In this document: piece by piece, positions 48,868 to 61,042 of the stretch
Layout: each line of letters starts with the position of its first letter
How positions within the stretch are numbered: the first letter of the stretch is position 1
NCBI GenBank assembly: GCA_025330725.1
Contig: JAIWND010000010.1
Span: 124,001-188,000, forward strand
Reading direction: 5' to 3'
DNA length: 64,000 nt
Source: Chlamydoabsidia padenii
Lineage: Eukaryota > Mucoromycota > Mucoromycetes > Mucorales > Cunninghamellaceae
Translations under genes and position numbers: made by a program
The notes under the pieces: generated by a model
Seen by the model: only the letters and a program-made list of their open reading frames with translations
Databases searched by the model: none
What the model was told of the DNA's origin: nothing

Positions 48868-49622
48868 TTAGATCATTGTGTTTTGCTTTATTTATCATAT
48901 TTGGATGTAGTTTTGGAATAGTTTTATAGTATAGGTTGTAACTTTGATACTTCCTGACCATTTGATTGACCATGTAATAAAAACCATGATAAAGAACTGT
49001 AATAATATAATAGCTATTTATGTCTTCCTACTATTGAATAGCCTTTTAAATTGATGCCCTGTGTGATATCAATAGAAAAAACTAAAGTGACATGTACGTA
49101 CCAAATGATACGGTATGTATATGAAAAGCTGTATCAAGTTCTCTGCATGAATGTCGGCAATTCAAAATCATGTCATAGTGGCCCCCTTACTCTCATCGCA
49201 CTAATCTTATCCTGACTACTAACTCAAGGAACTGAACACTTTGTTTTCTTAACAAGTTGATTGTGGATGACAATTAGATAAACATAGCCACTTTAATCAT
49301 TAACATCGATTGACAATCAATGTGTACGGGTATTACCAAATCTGAAAAGGGTGACCGGGATTTGAAATGTGTCTTTTTTTCAGATCTGTGCAAAGAGTCT
49401 GATAGCATTGTTCAGACCTGAAATCAAGTTAATAATCAAATCTCAACCTTCCACACACAACATTCCCATCAAACGAGTTGGATGATGATGATATTCACAG
49501 GTGAAGAGATAGCTGTGAAAAAAAACAGTAAGACAACAATGAGTGTAATTCGTTACAATATCAAGTTATTTATTGCAGTAATGTGACAATAATAATATAC
49601 TATACTAAGTATTAATTTACAA
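48868..49622. other. Intergenic spacer after THI6
   Basis: About 755 bp between convergent genes. Contains ACCGGGATTTGAAA at 49354-49367 (motif copy) although both flanking genes end here, so this copy is not at a start. No gene is seen. Confidence 0.6.
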
Positions 49623-49981
49623 CTATGGGGTATTATGGAGTAATATACAGTGGTGGATATATGCCCAATCATTTATTTCACGAGGATACAATGCGTAAAT
49701 CAAAGTCCACAGTAAAGCACATTGGTAGGCCACCTGATTGAGATGGCCAATCATAGGGAAAGGGACAGCATAAGTTATTGGTATTAGAAGAAAAAAGAGG
49801 GTTTGAATCATCACAAACCTATAAAGAAGAGACAATATCGTTAATTTTGTCTACCTGTCCTGATCACCGGTTCATACCCGTTACTTACGTAGTATTGAAG
49901 GTATCAAGTACACTTGTATTAGACCAAATCATCATGACCGACGTTATAAATGCTGTATTACCAGAAGTACAAATACGAATA

Positions 49982-50018
<37 letters not shown>

Positions 50019-50043
50019 TGAATCAAATCCATACCTTCCCCCA

Positions 50044-50078
<35 letters not shown>

Positions 50079-50569
50079 ACCATGATATCATTACCTGGAT
50101 AACAAAGTGATACTTGTTGGTAAGCCCGAAAAAGTCGTTGTGTCAAGTTGCAAGGTGTTCGAGTAGATAAGTTAAATGTCACTAATCCTACAGCAAACAT
50201 GGATGGAGCAGGTCTAGTGGTTTCAGTGACAGTAGTGACAGTGGTGGTTGTAGTGATTCCGTTGGTTGTCGTTGCTTGATAAATGTGCACCGTTTGTCCT
50301 GACCATGCTGCATAGACGAAACGACAAATATATATAAAATCCACACCAATATTTAGTATAAAGTATAAGAAGACTGTTGCCGCTGCTGCCAAAAGTAAGA
50401 ATTGACTGACACCAATGTTGGATACACCAAAAAGATGGGCAATACGAGACAACCAGTGAGTTTGGATCGAGTCGGATATAGCCAGTAAAGGGATCCCAAC
50501 CAGGAAAACACCATAGCTGGATAGAATAAATAAATTGTAAGATATTGATGTTTTCACCGGCGGAATCAT
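49623..50569 (-). CDS. Multi-pass membrane protein, function unknown
   Basis: Three exons (50569-50095, 49952-49889, 49818-49623) give 244 residues. Hydrophobic segments are visible near residues 10-32 (NLFILSSYGVFLVGIPLLAI), 53-78 (SQFLLLAAAATVFLYFILNI), about 165-178 and 185-210 (QTLFFLLIPITYAVPFPMIG), with another near 215-232. A Thr-rich loop (ITTTTTVTTVTET) lies between the first two pairs. The end WAYIHHCILL is followed by the stop. Intron 1 is 142 nt and contains facing homopolymers (about 30 A, then about 34 U in the transcript). No family is recognised; some resemblance of the last 70 residues to EI24-type proteins was not convincing. Confidence 0.65.
49983..50077. repeat. Facing poly(A) and poly(T) tracts inside an intron
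   Basis: About 34 A (49983-50016) and about 30 T (50048-50077) separated by 31 nt, both in intron 1 of the membrane-protein gene. In the transcript the order is A-run then U-run, able to pair as a long A-U stem. Confidence 0.8.
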
Positions 50570-50861
50570 GGTGAATTAAAAAAGGTAAAGAGAGAAGAAG
50601 AAGAAATAAAAAAAAAAAGACAGGAAAATAAAAGAGCGGGGATTAAACCAGTGTTGCCCCTTATTTTCCAATAAGACGAGTCAATGATAATGATGATAAT
50701 GTAGATTTTTATTGTGCATATGCAAAAAGATTTAAGACTAATGAATAGATAATATAAGATGAGATAGAAGGTTATGGGGGGGGGAAGGTGGGTATTGTTT
50801 CATTGTAGAAAAAAAAAATTAAAAAAAATAAAAAGACCTAAGCACCCGAAAGCAGAAGCCA

Positions 50862-51966
50862 TCACACCAATGGAGAAGAAGAGCCACCACCACCCACTTG
50901 TTTGGCCCACTCTGCCAATCCAAGACAGTCAGGCACATCAATATCTTCGTTCAAGAAATGTAAGAATTCATTTTCCATACGCCAGATACGATAGTTAAAG
51001 TGAGAGTACATGGACGAGAAGGAAGGCAACGAGTCCGATTGACCAGAAGGAAGAGTATGTTGAGAATAGTGTGAGGTGTTGGGTGGTTTTTCTTTATGAG
51101 GCTTGAGAGTTGTCCTGGCCGGGTGGAAGTAATGATATTGAGTTGGATCTGTAAGTTCTGCTTGTTTAGACGACAAGGGTGATAAGGGCGGAGAGACGGG
51201 TAAGGCCACCGAGGGTAAAGGAGTGGGAATCTTTTGTTCCTGTTCCTGTTGCTGCTGTTGTTGATTTGTTGATAAAGAAGAGGTTGCCATATTCTTCAAA
51301 GTTGGTACATTTGTGTCGATAATAAACTTGAGATTGGAGTGAATGTATTTCGCCGCCATAATATAAGCAACAAGGACCAATCGTCTGCTGCATCCATTGG
51401 TACCTTTGATATTACCATAGTTCTAAAGAAAGAAAAGAAGGAAGGGTTTAAATTTTTAGGATCATATTTCTACCGAACATTCAAATTCCGATGATGTTAC
51501 CTGTTTCAATCGTTCGATATACCGAACGGCAAATAATAGAGTAAGACCAGGACAAACCGTAGGCACTGATGTTTCTCTTGAGCAGTAGAGTTGAATGGAT
51601 TCATCTAGTGATAAATTACTAGTTTGATCATTTATTCCCGTAGTATCCAACAAATGATTCATGAATTGTTGTATGTCATGGACCTTATCGGCGTTTAAAT
51701 CTTTTTCCCATGATCTTGTAACAAAAGTGGCTAGGTGAACTAGAGAAATAGATGATAATTGTTGGTTAAATTGCTACCATTTTTTTTTTATGTTTATGAG
51801 AATTACCTAAACATGTTTGGCTAGGTCGTTGATTATAATGTCGAATGGATTGAAGAATTTTACATCCTAGGCGATAATCAGCTGAATAAGGTGATCTTTT
51901 CATTTGGTATGTATCAATAGGACCTTTGGATCGTTGATGATGGTGAAGTTTGATACCGACTTTCAT
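50862..51966 (-). CDS. Cyclin-domain protein, Pcl/Pho80-like
   Basis: Three exons (51966-51807, 51739-51501, 51422-50862) give 319 residues. The cyclin fold is seen from about residue 100: VCPGLTLLFAVRYIERLKQ, the helix NGCSRRLVLVAYIMAAKYI that corresponds to the CDK-contacting cyclin helix, and RIWRMENEFLHFLNEDIDV closing the box. A Gln-rich and Ser/Pro-rich insert of about 90 residues separates the last two. The N-terminus is His/Arg-rich. The arrangement (variable insert before the NxxE/LExxFL helix) fits fungal Pcl-type cyclins, which partner Pho85 in nutrient, polarity or glycogen control. The specific subgroup is uncertain. Confidence 0.72.
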
Positions 51967-52219
51967 TGTATAAGTAGGAGTATATGAATAATATAAAAAT
52001 AAAAAGGAAGAAAGAAAGAAAAAAAAGAAAAGAGAGGAGAGTATAAAAAGAAAATGACATTTGGGGGAGGAGAGCGGAGTTGAACATTTGTAATGCAAAA
52101 GCGGATTTAATGGTTTAACCGATGCCCCCCCTTCCGGAATGGTTGATCCTATTGGATTAAAACTCCTTACGCATTCATCCTTTTCTATTTATACCCACTG
52201 CTGTTAGAGCAAACTAGTA

Positions 52220-52489
52220 ATGGTTCGCGCTTTTATGCAGCCACCTAATTCCACCAATAGTTGGACCCAAATGTCATATTTCGGATTACGTACATTAGTT
52301 ATAGAACTGCATATGATACATAAGTCTGCACATAAAAGAAAGGATATCCGGTTTTCCTATCACGAAACATTGCATGATAAAACACAAAAGTTGGGAGACT
52401 ATTTGAGTACCCCATTCAATTATGATTTATCCTGGGCATACAATGTAGGGTTTCTAATGGATCTGGTGATATCGGTATTCCAAAGGTAA
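52220..52489 (+). CDS. Hypothetical small protein, weak support
   Basis: ATG-initiated 89-codon frame, divergent from the cyclin gene, after a TTTATACCC element about 25 bp upstream of the ATG. The sequence has an amphipathic body (SYFGLRTLVIELHMIHKSAH) and ends VISVFQR. The terminal codons CAA AG|GTAATA also form a donor that could lead to the TTTTCTCAG acceptor at about 52615 and add a Phe-rich tail. No family is recognised and there is no independent coding evidence. Confidence 0.3.
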   Translation: MVRAFMQPPNSTNSWTQMSYFGLRTLVIELHMIHKSAHKRKDIRFSYHETLHDKTQKLGDYLSTPFNYDLSWAYNVGFLMDLVISVFQR

Positions 52490-54013
52490 TATCGGAAGGC
52501 AAAACTCTTGTTTCCATACGATTTTACTTTTTCCCCGACCTGTGGGTTCATGGGACAGGCCGATATTAAGGCGATTCGGCGTTTAAAATTTTGCTTTTAT
52601 TTTATTTTTCTCAGGTGCTTCTTTCGTTTCTTCCTTTCTCCTCCTTCCCTCATTCTTTTTCATGTTGACTTGCAACTCTGTTATTCACAATTAGACTATA
52701 TTCCGATTTCATAAGACTATAAACAAAAAGCGCAGACTCATCAACAACAGTGCACCTTGTCTTATCATCCACCAATTCCAAACTTGTATATTATTGGTAA
52801 CTTTACACTCCACATATCTTGACATTTTGACTCTACAACTTCTACTTCTTGTCTGCAGGTGTTGACTCAGTACTATCGGTGCCATGTTTCCTGTCATGAA
52901 GCTCCCAACTCACCATCGAAGACTGGCGGACGACTCGCACACCTGTTTACAAGTAATGACCAACGAGCAAGACGAGCAGTAGACGAAATATAACGGACCA
53001 ACTCTGATATCACTAACTCATCATATTAGTGCTGGGGGGGTTGTAACTTGCACTATAATGACAATAATTATGCTATACTACTCGATTTCGGGAATCAACA
53101 TCAACCAATGCGATAACCTTGGTATATTCTATCACTGACTGACATAAATACCATACAATAAAACTAACTAATAATCAACTAGGAAAACAGAAAGCATCAA
53201 TGACAGCAAGGAGGACCTGATGGTGTCACTTGGGATCTCCACCTACTGACTGTATGCTCTTTTGCTTGACTGCACATGATGAATATCTCTTGGTTAATCA
53301 CTGCCAGGCCACACTTGGATTACTTTTAGTTAAATAGAACCTACCTATATAATTACAATGACATTACTCTCTTGATAATAATAAAAACTACTTTATTCAT
53401 CTGTCTACTCTCAATGTCTCTTTGGTGTTAAAGAGGTATCCCTTTTGGTAATCCTAGGGACAGGAACATCAAAATGTGAGCCAATAGGAATGCAGGATCT
53501 TTTATAAACAAGAAACAAACTATCTATCTGGATCAAACTGACTCTACTATCGTATAATGATCACTCCATGTACTCTAATTTTTAGAACACTTTTAAGATA
53601 CGGGTAAGGATGATCATGAAAAGAGATTCCATTTAACCCCACGATGGTCTCCATTTTGGTAATCTTTTGACAGGTCGTTAAAGCCGGGATTTGAAAAAAA
53701 GTGATTGAGTTAGAATCCGCCATTGACAGCTGTACCTACTTTATTTTTCTTGTTGTTGAAAGGCTAGTGAATGACTACCCAGTGGCAAATCTAAACTTCC
53801 ATGATTAATACAATGTGATTCATGGTTTGCACAGGATGATAGGGGGGGAGGGGAGATTGCCATCCCCTTTGAAAGGGCTCTGTTTTACTGTTCTCGTTTC
53901 CAACTCCGCACCAATCACACCCAAATTAGTGTTTACATCTATTTATTAAGGCCAGACTATTTTTTTTCTTTCTTCTCCTTTCTTTTCTTTATCATCATAT
54001 CTCATTCACTACA
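52490..54013. other. Gene-poor spacer upstream of GMD
   Basis: About 1.5 kb. No supported coding exon. Motif copy GCCGGGATTTGAAA at 53683-53696, about 320 bp before the GMD ATG. A pyrimidine-rich stretch at 53961-53990 precedes the ATG closely. Confidence 0.6.
53683..53696. promoter_or_regulatory. Copy of the recurring motif upstream of GMD
   Basis: GCCGGGATTTGAAA, reverse orientation relative to GMD. Confidence 0.5.
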
Positions 54014-55301
54014 ATGTCTGAAAGTGTATTTGCCTCCCTCAAGCTTGCCCAAAACAACACCATGACTTTGGAAGAATTCAGAGCTCGCAAGGTTGCTCTT
54101 ATTACTGGTAAGAAAAGAAAAAAGAAAAACACGATCGGTGAAGAGTGTTTCAACTTTGATGAAGAATTAAACTAACCTCGTCATTTGTTACGTGTAGGTG
54201 TCACTGGTCAAGATGGGTCTTACTTGACTGAATTCTTATTGGATAAGGGTTATGAAGTACACGGTATCATTCGTCGCTCTTCATCTTTCAATACTGGTCG
54301 TATTGAACATATCTACAAGGACAGACACGATCAAGGTAAGAAAGAAAACAGAGATGATGATGATGATGATGATAATGATAATGATGATTAACTGTTTTAT
54401 TATCTTAGGTGTCAAGTTCTTCCTTCACTATGGTGATCTGACTGATTCCACATGCTTAGTGCACATCATCTCTCAAGTCCAACCTACCGAAGTCTACAAC
54501 TTGGCTGCTCAATCTCACGTCAAGGTATCCTTTGATATGTCCGAATATACTGGTGATGTGGATGCTCTTGGTACTTTGCGCTTATTGGATGCCATCCGTA
54601 CCTGTGGACTGACCGACCGTGTACGATTCTACCAAGCCTCGACCTCTGAATTATACGGTAAAGTGGTAGAAACTCCTCAAAAGGAAACCACTCCCTTCTA
54701 TCCTCGTTCTCCTTATGGTGTGGCCAAGCTGTACGGTTACTGGATTGTCGTCAATTATCGTGAATCATACAACATGTACGCCTGTAACGGTATTCTCTTC
54801 AACCACGAATCACCTCGTCGTGGCCGTACCTTTGTCACTCGCAAGATCTCCCGTGCTGTGGCGGATATCCATCTTGGTCGTCAAGAATGTCTGTACTTGG
54901 GTAACATCGATGCCAAGCGTGATTGGGGTCATGCTCGGGACTATGTGGAAGGTATGTGGTTAATGTTGCAACAAGATCAACCTGAAGACTTTGTGTTAGC
55001 TACTGGTGAAACTCATACTGTGCGATCTTACATTGAAAAGGCCTTTGCTGTCACTGGGCGCAAGATTGTATGGGAAGGTGAAGGTGTGAATGAAATCGGT
55101 AAAGATGCGGAAACTGGCAAGGTGCGCGTCCGTATTGATCCAAAGTACTTCCGTCCTGCTGAAGTCGAATTGTTGTTGGGTGACCCTACCAAGGCCAAGG
55201 AAAAGTTGGGCTGGACCCGCAAGGTGACTTATGACGAATTGGTGACTGAAATGGTGGTCGCTGATGTCCAAGGTGGTCTGAACAATGACACTACTAACTA
55301 G
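54014..55301 (+). CDS. gmd: GDP-mannose 4,6-dehydratase
   Basis: Three exons (54014-54107, 54198-54335, 54409-55301) give 374 residues, the normal length. The extended-SDR cofactor motif is [12 protein letters not shown] (near 30-41), followed by [23 protein letters not shown] and YNLAAQSHV. The catalytic set includes Thr/Ser in QASTSELYG and the YxxxK in SPYGVAK (near 178-182). [16 protein letters not shown] and [14 protein letters not shown] are family signatures. The enzyme converts GDP-mannose to GDP-4-keto-6-deoxymannose, the first step to GDP-L-fucose. Mucorales are known to have L-fucose in their wall polymers, so a role in wall heteropolysaccharide supply is plausible. The partner epimerase-reductase is not in the window. 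Codon bias is strong, like the ribosomal genes. Confidence 0.96.
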
Positions 55302-55645
55302 GTTATATCCATATTATCCTCCCTCCCGTTTACACATTTATCACACACATACAAACTTCCTTATCTCATGTAGTTAGAATTATCAGTTAATCTATTCGGT
55401 TTAAATAAAAATTGGGCATTAAAATAAAAGGTATTGGTTATAGGATATGAATGACATATCAAAAGACGAATCAAATATGACTTTTATTATAAATGATGTG
55501 AATATGTAATATGATGGATGATAAAATTAAACATAGTATGCATAAAAAGGACAAAATAAAAAGAGTATAATACACTACGCTAAAAGATCCTAATCTAGGT
55601 GGTGGTGGTGATGGGGTGTCTAGGCTACTTGATCGGCTAATCCTT
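55302..55645. other. Spacer between convergent GMD and zinc-finger genes
   Basis: About 340 bp, AT-rich, with AATAAAAATTGG and AAAATAAAAGG 3' end signals on both strands. No gene is seen. Confidence 0.6.
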
Positions 55646-56667
55646 TTATTTTTTAATCTTCTTTGATTTGTTGGCCTTGGGCTTCTTGGTGTTGTTCATC
55701 GCCTTGGGTTTGTCGTTCTTGATCTTTACATTATCTGTATCCTTGTTCTTGGTGACCTTGGGTTTGTCGTTCTTGGTCTTGACTTTATCTGTATCCTTGT
55801 TCTTGGTAACCTTGGTTTCCGTATCCTTGGTTTTGGTATCCGTTGGTTGCTTGTCTGTTTCCTTTACTTCTTTGTTGGTAGCAGCTCTAAGTATATATAT
55901 ATATATATGAAGAGAGGGAGAGAGTGTGTGAGATACAGTGTCAAAATATTGGATCAATTATGTAAAGAGACTTACTCGGGGTGTTTCCGCAAATAGGCCC
56001 TGGCTTGTTTGGCTGCTCGTTTGGCCTTGATGCGCTATATTTTGTGTATATAAAAAGAGTTACTCAAGTTAGTATACTTTTTTTTTTTCGACAGATCCAC
56101 AAGCTTCATGTTAACTTTACCTGGCGAATCTTCTCTTGTCTATCCAACTTTGCCTTTTCCAGTTGTTCGTTCCGTTTTTCTAGATCCTTGGGGCTGAGAT
56201 TCTTGATGTTGTCGTTTTTACTGGCGATCTTTGCTCGACGAAGATGAGTCTAAACAAGTAGTATATAAAAGAAGGTGAGTATAAGGTCATCAATACAACG
56301 ATCTTGACATTACCTTTGATTGCAAATGTTCTGCTACATGTTTTTCACTTGTCAGGCGTTTTTCGGGGCAAACATCGCAATTGTAGACCAATTCCGTTTC
56401 TTCGTCGTCTTCTTCCGAGACAACTGCATCCTCTTCGTCTTGGTTGGAGTCGTCTTCAGAGTCATCGTCACTGTCGTCAGAGTCTTGGTGAGAGGCATAC
56501 TTGCGTTTGTTGTTGCTTGTTTGGGTCGAAGGTGTCAATTCCATATCCGAGTCATCGTCGCTTTCGTCAGAGGACACACCAGCAAGTACTTCGTCAATAG
56601 CTTCGGGATCAAAGTCGTCACCACCGATGCTTTGTTTAGCTAATTCTCTGTTGGCACGTTTAAACAT
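55646..56667 (-). CDS. Acidic/basic nucleolar-type protein with one C2H2 (U1-like) zinc finger
   Basis: Four exons (56667-56314, 56249-56121, 56034-55976, 55886-55646) give 260 residues. Residues 1-95 are strongly acidic with Asp/Ser blocks. A single finger YNCDVCPEKRLTSEKHVAEH (near 94-113) continues LQSKTH across the splice junction, a U1-type C2H2 spacing. A basic helical stretch (RRAKIASKNDNIKN, RIKAKRAAKQARAYL) follows. The C-terminus is Lys/Thr/Asp-rich with a duplicated unit around TKNKDTDKVKTKNDKPK. The composition (acidic block, finger, Lys-rich tail) resembles fungal pre-ribosome-associated factors, but no orthologue is named. Confidence 0.7.
55690..55845. repeat. Coding tandem repeats in the zinc-finger gene
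   Basis: Repeats around CTTGGTGACCTTGGG and TTGTCGTTCTTGxTC encode the KVTKNKDTD and KNDKPK units. Confidence 0.7.
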
Positions 56668-56780
56668 TGATATACAACTATCAAAAATAAAGAGGGAGAG
56701 AGAGAGAGAGAAGTAAAGTCTCCACTTTTTTTTTTCTTCGCAAAGGTCACAAAAACAAAAAAAAAAAATTGGCAGGAAAA

Positions 56781-56793
56781 TTGAATTCCCGAC
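56781..56793. promoter_or_regulatory. Motif copy in the 242-bp divergent promoter of the zinc-finger and WD40 genes
   Basis: TTGAATTCCCGAC between the ATGs at 56667 (minus) and 56910 (plus), followed by a CT microsatellite near 56848-56870. Confidence 0.45.
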
Positions 56794-56909
56794 CGAGACT
56801 TCTGTGCATGATTCGGGGAAACTTTATCTCCTCCTTTATATTCTCTCTTCCTCTCTCTCTCTCTCTCTCTTCTTTATTTCCCTTTCCTTGCTAGTTCCGA
56901 AACGATACT

Positions 56910-59900
56910 ATGACCAATCATTCAATGTGGATTCATGATCGAATACTCTCAACACAACCAACAAAGTTGCGCATGCCTTTACTTTGTGCTTTGAACAAAT
57001 CATTGGCAGTTCCCATTTTCTCAGAAGGATGGAACGAGTAAGTAGAAAAAAGAAAAAGAGCCGAAAAAAAGATGATAAACTAACTTTGATGATGGCATAT
57101 GCATTCATACTATAGGATGACCAGAGGTTTGAATACGCATTATTATCAACTAAAGGAAAACGAAACCTATATAACCTCAATGGCAGTTAGCAACGGTACT
57201 ACTATTGCTATGGGGTCAGGAAACCCAGATGGTGATCTGTTTTTTATCAAGGAAGATATCATTGACAAGGAAAATGAAGTTTCAACTTCTCGATTCCAAG
57301 TAAGACATGGGCTATTTAAAGGACTAGAATTTTAAATTCCGCCTTTCTCTCTATCTCTCTCCTTTTTCCTTTTAATTTTTAGGAAATACACCAAACTCAA
57401 CTACAACGTCCTATCTATTCTCTCGATTGGTTTCAGCAACGACTATTGGCCGGCTCAAATCATGGTATTATTCAACTCTATGACACTCAACTCTTGGATG
57501 GAACAGAAGAACAAAAACTGGAATTATTAGGAGAATACCACTCCAATCATGTAAGTACAAATAAAATATAAAGAACTTGTATTGACTTGACTTTTAGATT
57601 CCTACTTCTTTTTGGGCTCCTCCTCAAAAATGTACACTAAACTCTCACGTCAAGTCTGTCTCATTCGAACCAACTCAAATTGATCAAGCCGACAATACAC
57701 AACAGCAAATCTCCCGCTTCCTAAGCACAGCAACAAGTCATGTCGAACTATGGGACATTCAACATCCAGGAAGTAATGCTCTGAGGACAATGGAACCTGA
57801 TCAAGCCTCACTCAACTTCTCACAATGGTCCTTACTCTCTCCCTCTTTGGTTGTCACTGGTGGCCAGGCGGGTCAACTTCATGTAATGGATCTTCGTGTC
57901 CAAGATCGTCAACCTATTGTCTGGCAAGCACTGGAAGCGCACACTGGGACAATACTTGATGGTCAATTCAATCCTTTTATACCTTATTGGTTGGCTTCGG
58001 CTGGAGGTGATGGTATTGTCAATATATGGGATCTTCGCGCTACTTGTCACAAACCTTTAGCAAAGATCGATGGTCATCTTGGTCCTGTCACTTCGGTAAT
58101 AAGAATAAAAATCATTCAAACCAATATCATGCTGACTTTTTTTTTTTTTTTTTTGTTTTGTGAAAAAAATCAATACATAGATTGCTTGGGGAAATGTACG
58201 ACCGGAGAAATTGGCAACGACGTCTCGGGATGGTACCTTCCGGATGTGGTCTTTATCTGAATCAAGTGTTCCTATCTGGGAATCATGCAGCCGAAAATTA
58301 GACCCTGTTGGAACTAATCATGGGACTCCTGCATGGCTCATGGAAACGGAAGGACATCAATCTTTGGAGGAAGAACGTTGGTGGCCCGGCTCAATGGTGT
58401 CTGAAACGAAGGGTGACGACTTTGGAATAATGGCTGATGATGGGCTCCTTGAGAACAATCGGGTGGAACTTGTCGGTGCCTTTGGTATTGGTGAATGGGG
58501 CAAGATGCAAATTGGTCCTCTTTATTATGGCAACTCGCACAAAAAAAGCAAAGGAGCTGTTGTAAAAGGTAGTTATATAGAAAGATGTAATAGAGGCTTG
58601 GAATGCAAATGAACAAGGTGTCTAATCTTGTTATGTTTCTTTTTAGCTCTAGTATCCAAATGTCGACCCGGTCAATTTTATTGCGCTACTAGCTTTGGTC
58701 AACTGTGCTCGCAAATATTCCGACCCACCAGTCGAGGTTTACTTGATTATCCTCATCGGTAAGAAAACATTCTATTTGCATGAATTTATGATCTAACACT
58801 CATCTTATGTAGATTTGATTACAAAAAGGATCCTCTGTATTACACCATTGACAATGCTATCCATTATCGACATATAAAGGTTGCGGAAAAGTTTATCGAC
58901 AAGTTGAAATCACTGCCCATCGAAGATGAAGAGCAAAACAGGTAATTTCTTGGATTATATATGACAATGATGTAGCAACTGATCACACTTTCTTCTGTAA
59001 TGATAGGCTTCGGAATGATCATGTAAAGGACTTTGAAAACTGCCTCCAGTTGCGGCCAAGTATCAAACCAGCTGAATGGGAAATCAACTGTATACCACGA
59101 CATGATAGCAGACGGCTTTGGACTGAAACGGATAAGTGGCAATGTGCATTGGATACATTTCGCAAAGATTTGGCTTACTGGCGATGTCGTATTGCTCCGG
59201 GTTGTGTAACTATATTTGATGGAATACCAGTAAGTCACTAATAACACACATAATCACGAGGGCACTAACCATGATGTTTATTCGATTTGTAGTTTGATAC
59301 TGGGGAGCGTCATCCTCGATTATGCAGTGAAATGATGCAAGGGGTTATACCTGGCACAGACTCTATTCTCTCATCTCCTCCATCTCCTCCAACACAGCTA
59401 CAACCATCCAGTATATCTACATCACGGACAAACATGGATCAGTTATCTATACCTAAAACGAAACAAAGTCTTCGTCGATCATCAACAACACCAAATATGA
59501 CCAGCGACGATCTTTTGACACCTTATGAAGATTTGAAAAGCATGAATGAACGAAACAGTAGCGGGACTTTATTGAATACATGTATAAATTGGAAACCACT
59601 GCAACGCTCCAAAACCACTACTCCTATAAATCATCGGGATTCTCGATCCTCTCCTCTCTCCTCTCCTACCACCACTACGCCTATAAAACTACAACAGCAA
59701 AAAGACAAATCGAACGCCGATGATGACAATGAAGATCGTAGCATTCATGGATTCGATAATACGGCATATACTTCACCAACAGAGATGGACTTTAAATCAA
59801 TCATCAAGTACGGATCCTTTGGTAAACAACCACTCACCACAAATTCAGCAGATGACGGAATCGACGATCAGCCATCAAGGGATCATACTGTAGGCACCAT

Positions 59901-60441
59901 ATCACCACCAGCTATTACTAAACGATCGTCCACCAGCGATGACATCCATGATACTGAACACGACAATCTGCATTCACAGGTATCTAATGTCAATGATACA
60001 TCTCGTGCTTCCCCACAAGCTATGGACCTCAAATCAATCATCAAGTACGGCTCATTTAAACAACCACCTCTGGACAACAAAAATCAAACTGGCAACGAAC
60101 ATGACATCACACGAAGTAGCTCTCATTCTTCTATCAATCATCAAATCAATATGGATCTCACCAACAACAATATACCGACTTCAAGACCTGATCAATCTTT
60201 ATTATCATCAACTATGAGCAGCAACAGCGGTGATGCGGTCAGACCCAACTTGCGACGTCAACCATCATCTATCCTTGCTCCGGCAAAATCACTCGGTCGT
60301 GCATTTACTAAAAAGCTTAAACGGAAAAAGACCAGCGCATCATCCTCGTCACCAATCACACCCTCTGATAAAGACCCTGAAAACTATCGACAACAACCTC
60401 AACTGGATACATCAAGACCTTCACCAAGAAATGCTCTTTAG
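56910..60441 (+). CDS. Long WD40-repeat protein with Ser-rich tail, function unknown
   Basis: Nine exons (56910-57037, 57116-57299, 57383-57550, 57598-58095, 58181-58568, 58647-58758, 58813-58941, 59007-59229, 59293-60441) give 992 residues. The first half contains WD40-type blades: IYSLDWFQQRLLAGSNHG, VELWDIQHPG, VTGGQAGQLHVMDLR, DGQFNPFIPYWLASAGGDG with IVNIWDLRA, and IAWGNVRPEKLATTSRDG with TFRMWSL. A further 250 residues rich in Trp and Tyr (LDYPHRFDYKKDPLYY) form an additional module. The last 380 residues are disordered and Ser/Thr/Asn-rich with a repeated SIIKYGSF motif (two copies) and a basic stretch near the end (RAFTKKLKRKKT). No orthologue was recognised. Confidence 0.78.
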
Positions 60442-61042
60442 TATAGTTTTTTTTTTTATTGACTTGATTAGGAAATAGCTTGCTTGAATTGTATTGGAAT
60501 AAAAATATAATTGTGTGATGGGATCATTTATGTTAACATGTAGACTATGGGGTATACGTGCCTACGGTTTGTAGTGTTTGAGCATTCCGGTTGAAATCCA
60601 GCCTGGTGAATGTTGAGGGTAGAGTTTAGGCCAGCTCGGTGAGGGGGGGGAATATGTTGGGCGAGAAGTTGACCGTAGAAGCCAGGCGAGTTCTGGTGAA
60701 AAGACTTTGGATTTTTTTTTTCCAAAGTGAAGGTCATCATAAGTCTGGACTGACTGACACAAGGGATTTGGTGCTTGGCTTTTGCGGTAAAGTATGTTGG
60801 AAATATGCCACAGTATTCACATTGCCACTTTAATCATTAGTATCCGTGAACAATTGAGCGAGTAGTGCTCACTATGGTATGGATCGCATTAAGGATGGAT
60901 TTGATCAAGTTTATTTTATTACAAGTAAATTAATACACAAAGCTACACAGTAGTCTTGAGTGTTTATTAGATTAATGTTTATAAAGGTATATGTTAGCTC
61001 TATTTTCTATTTTAATGTATTCTACAACTAATTATTACTAAA
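60442..61042. other. Spacer between convergent WD40 and SLC49-type genes
   Basis: About 600 bp. AATAAAAATATAA after 60499 is a likely 3' end signal. Short open frames on both strands have no coding features. Confidence 0.6.

Noticed and set aside
49623..50569. EI24/CysZ family assignment of the membrane protein
   Set aside because: Only the last 70 residues resemble the EI24 pattern; the N-terminal half and the conserved motif after it are missing, so I left it unassigned.
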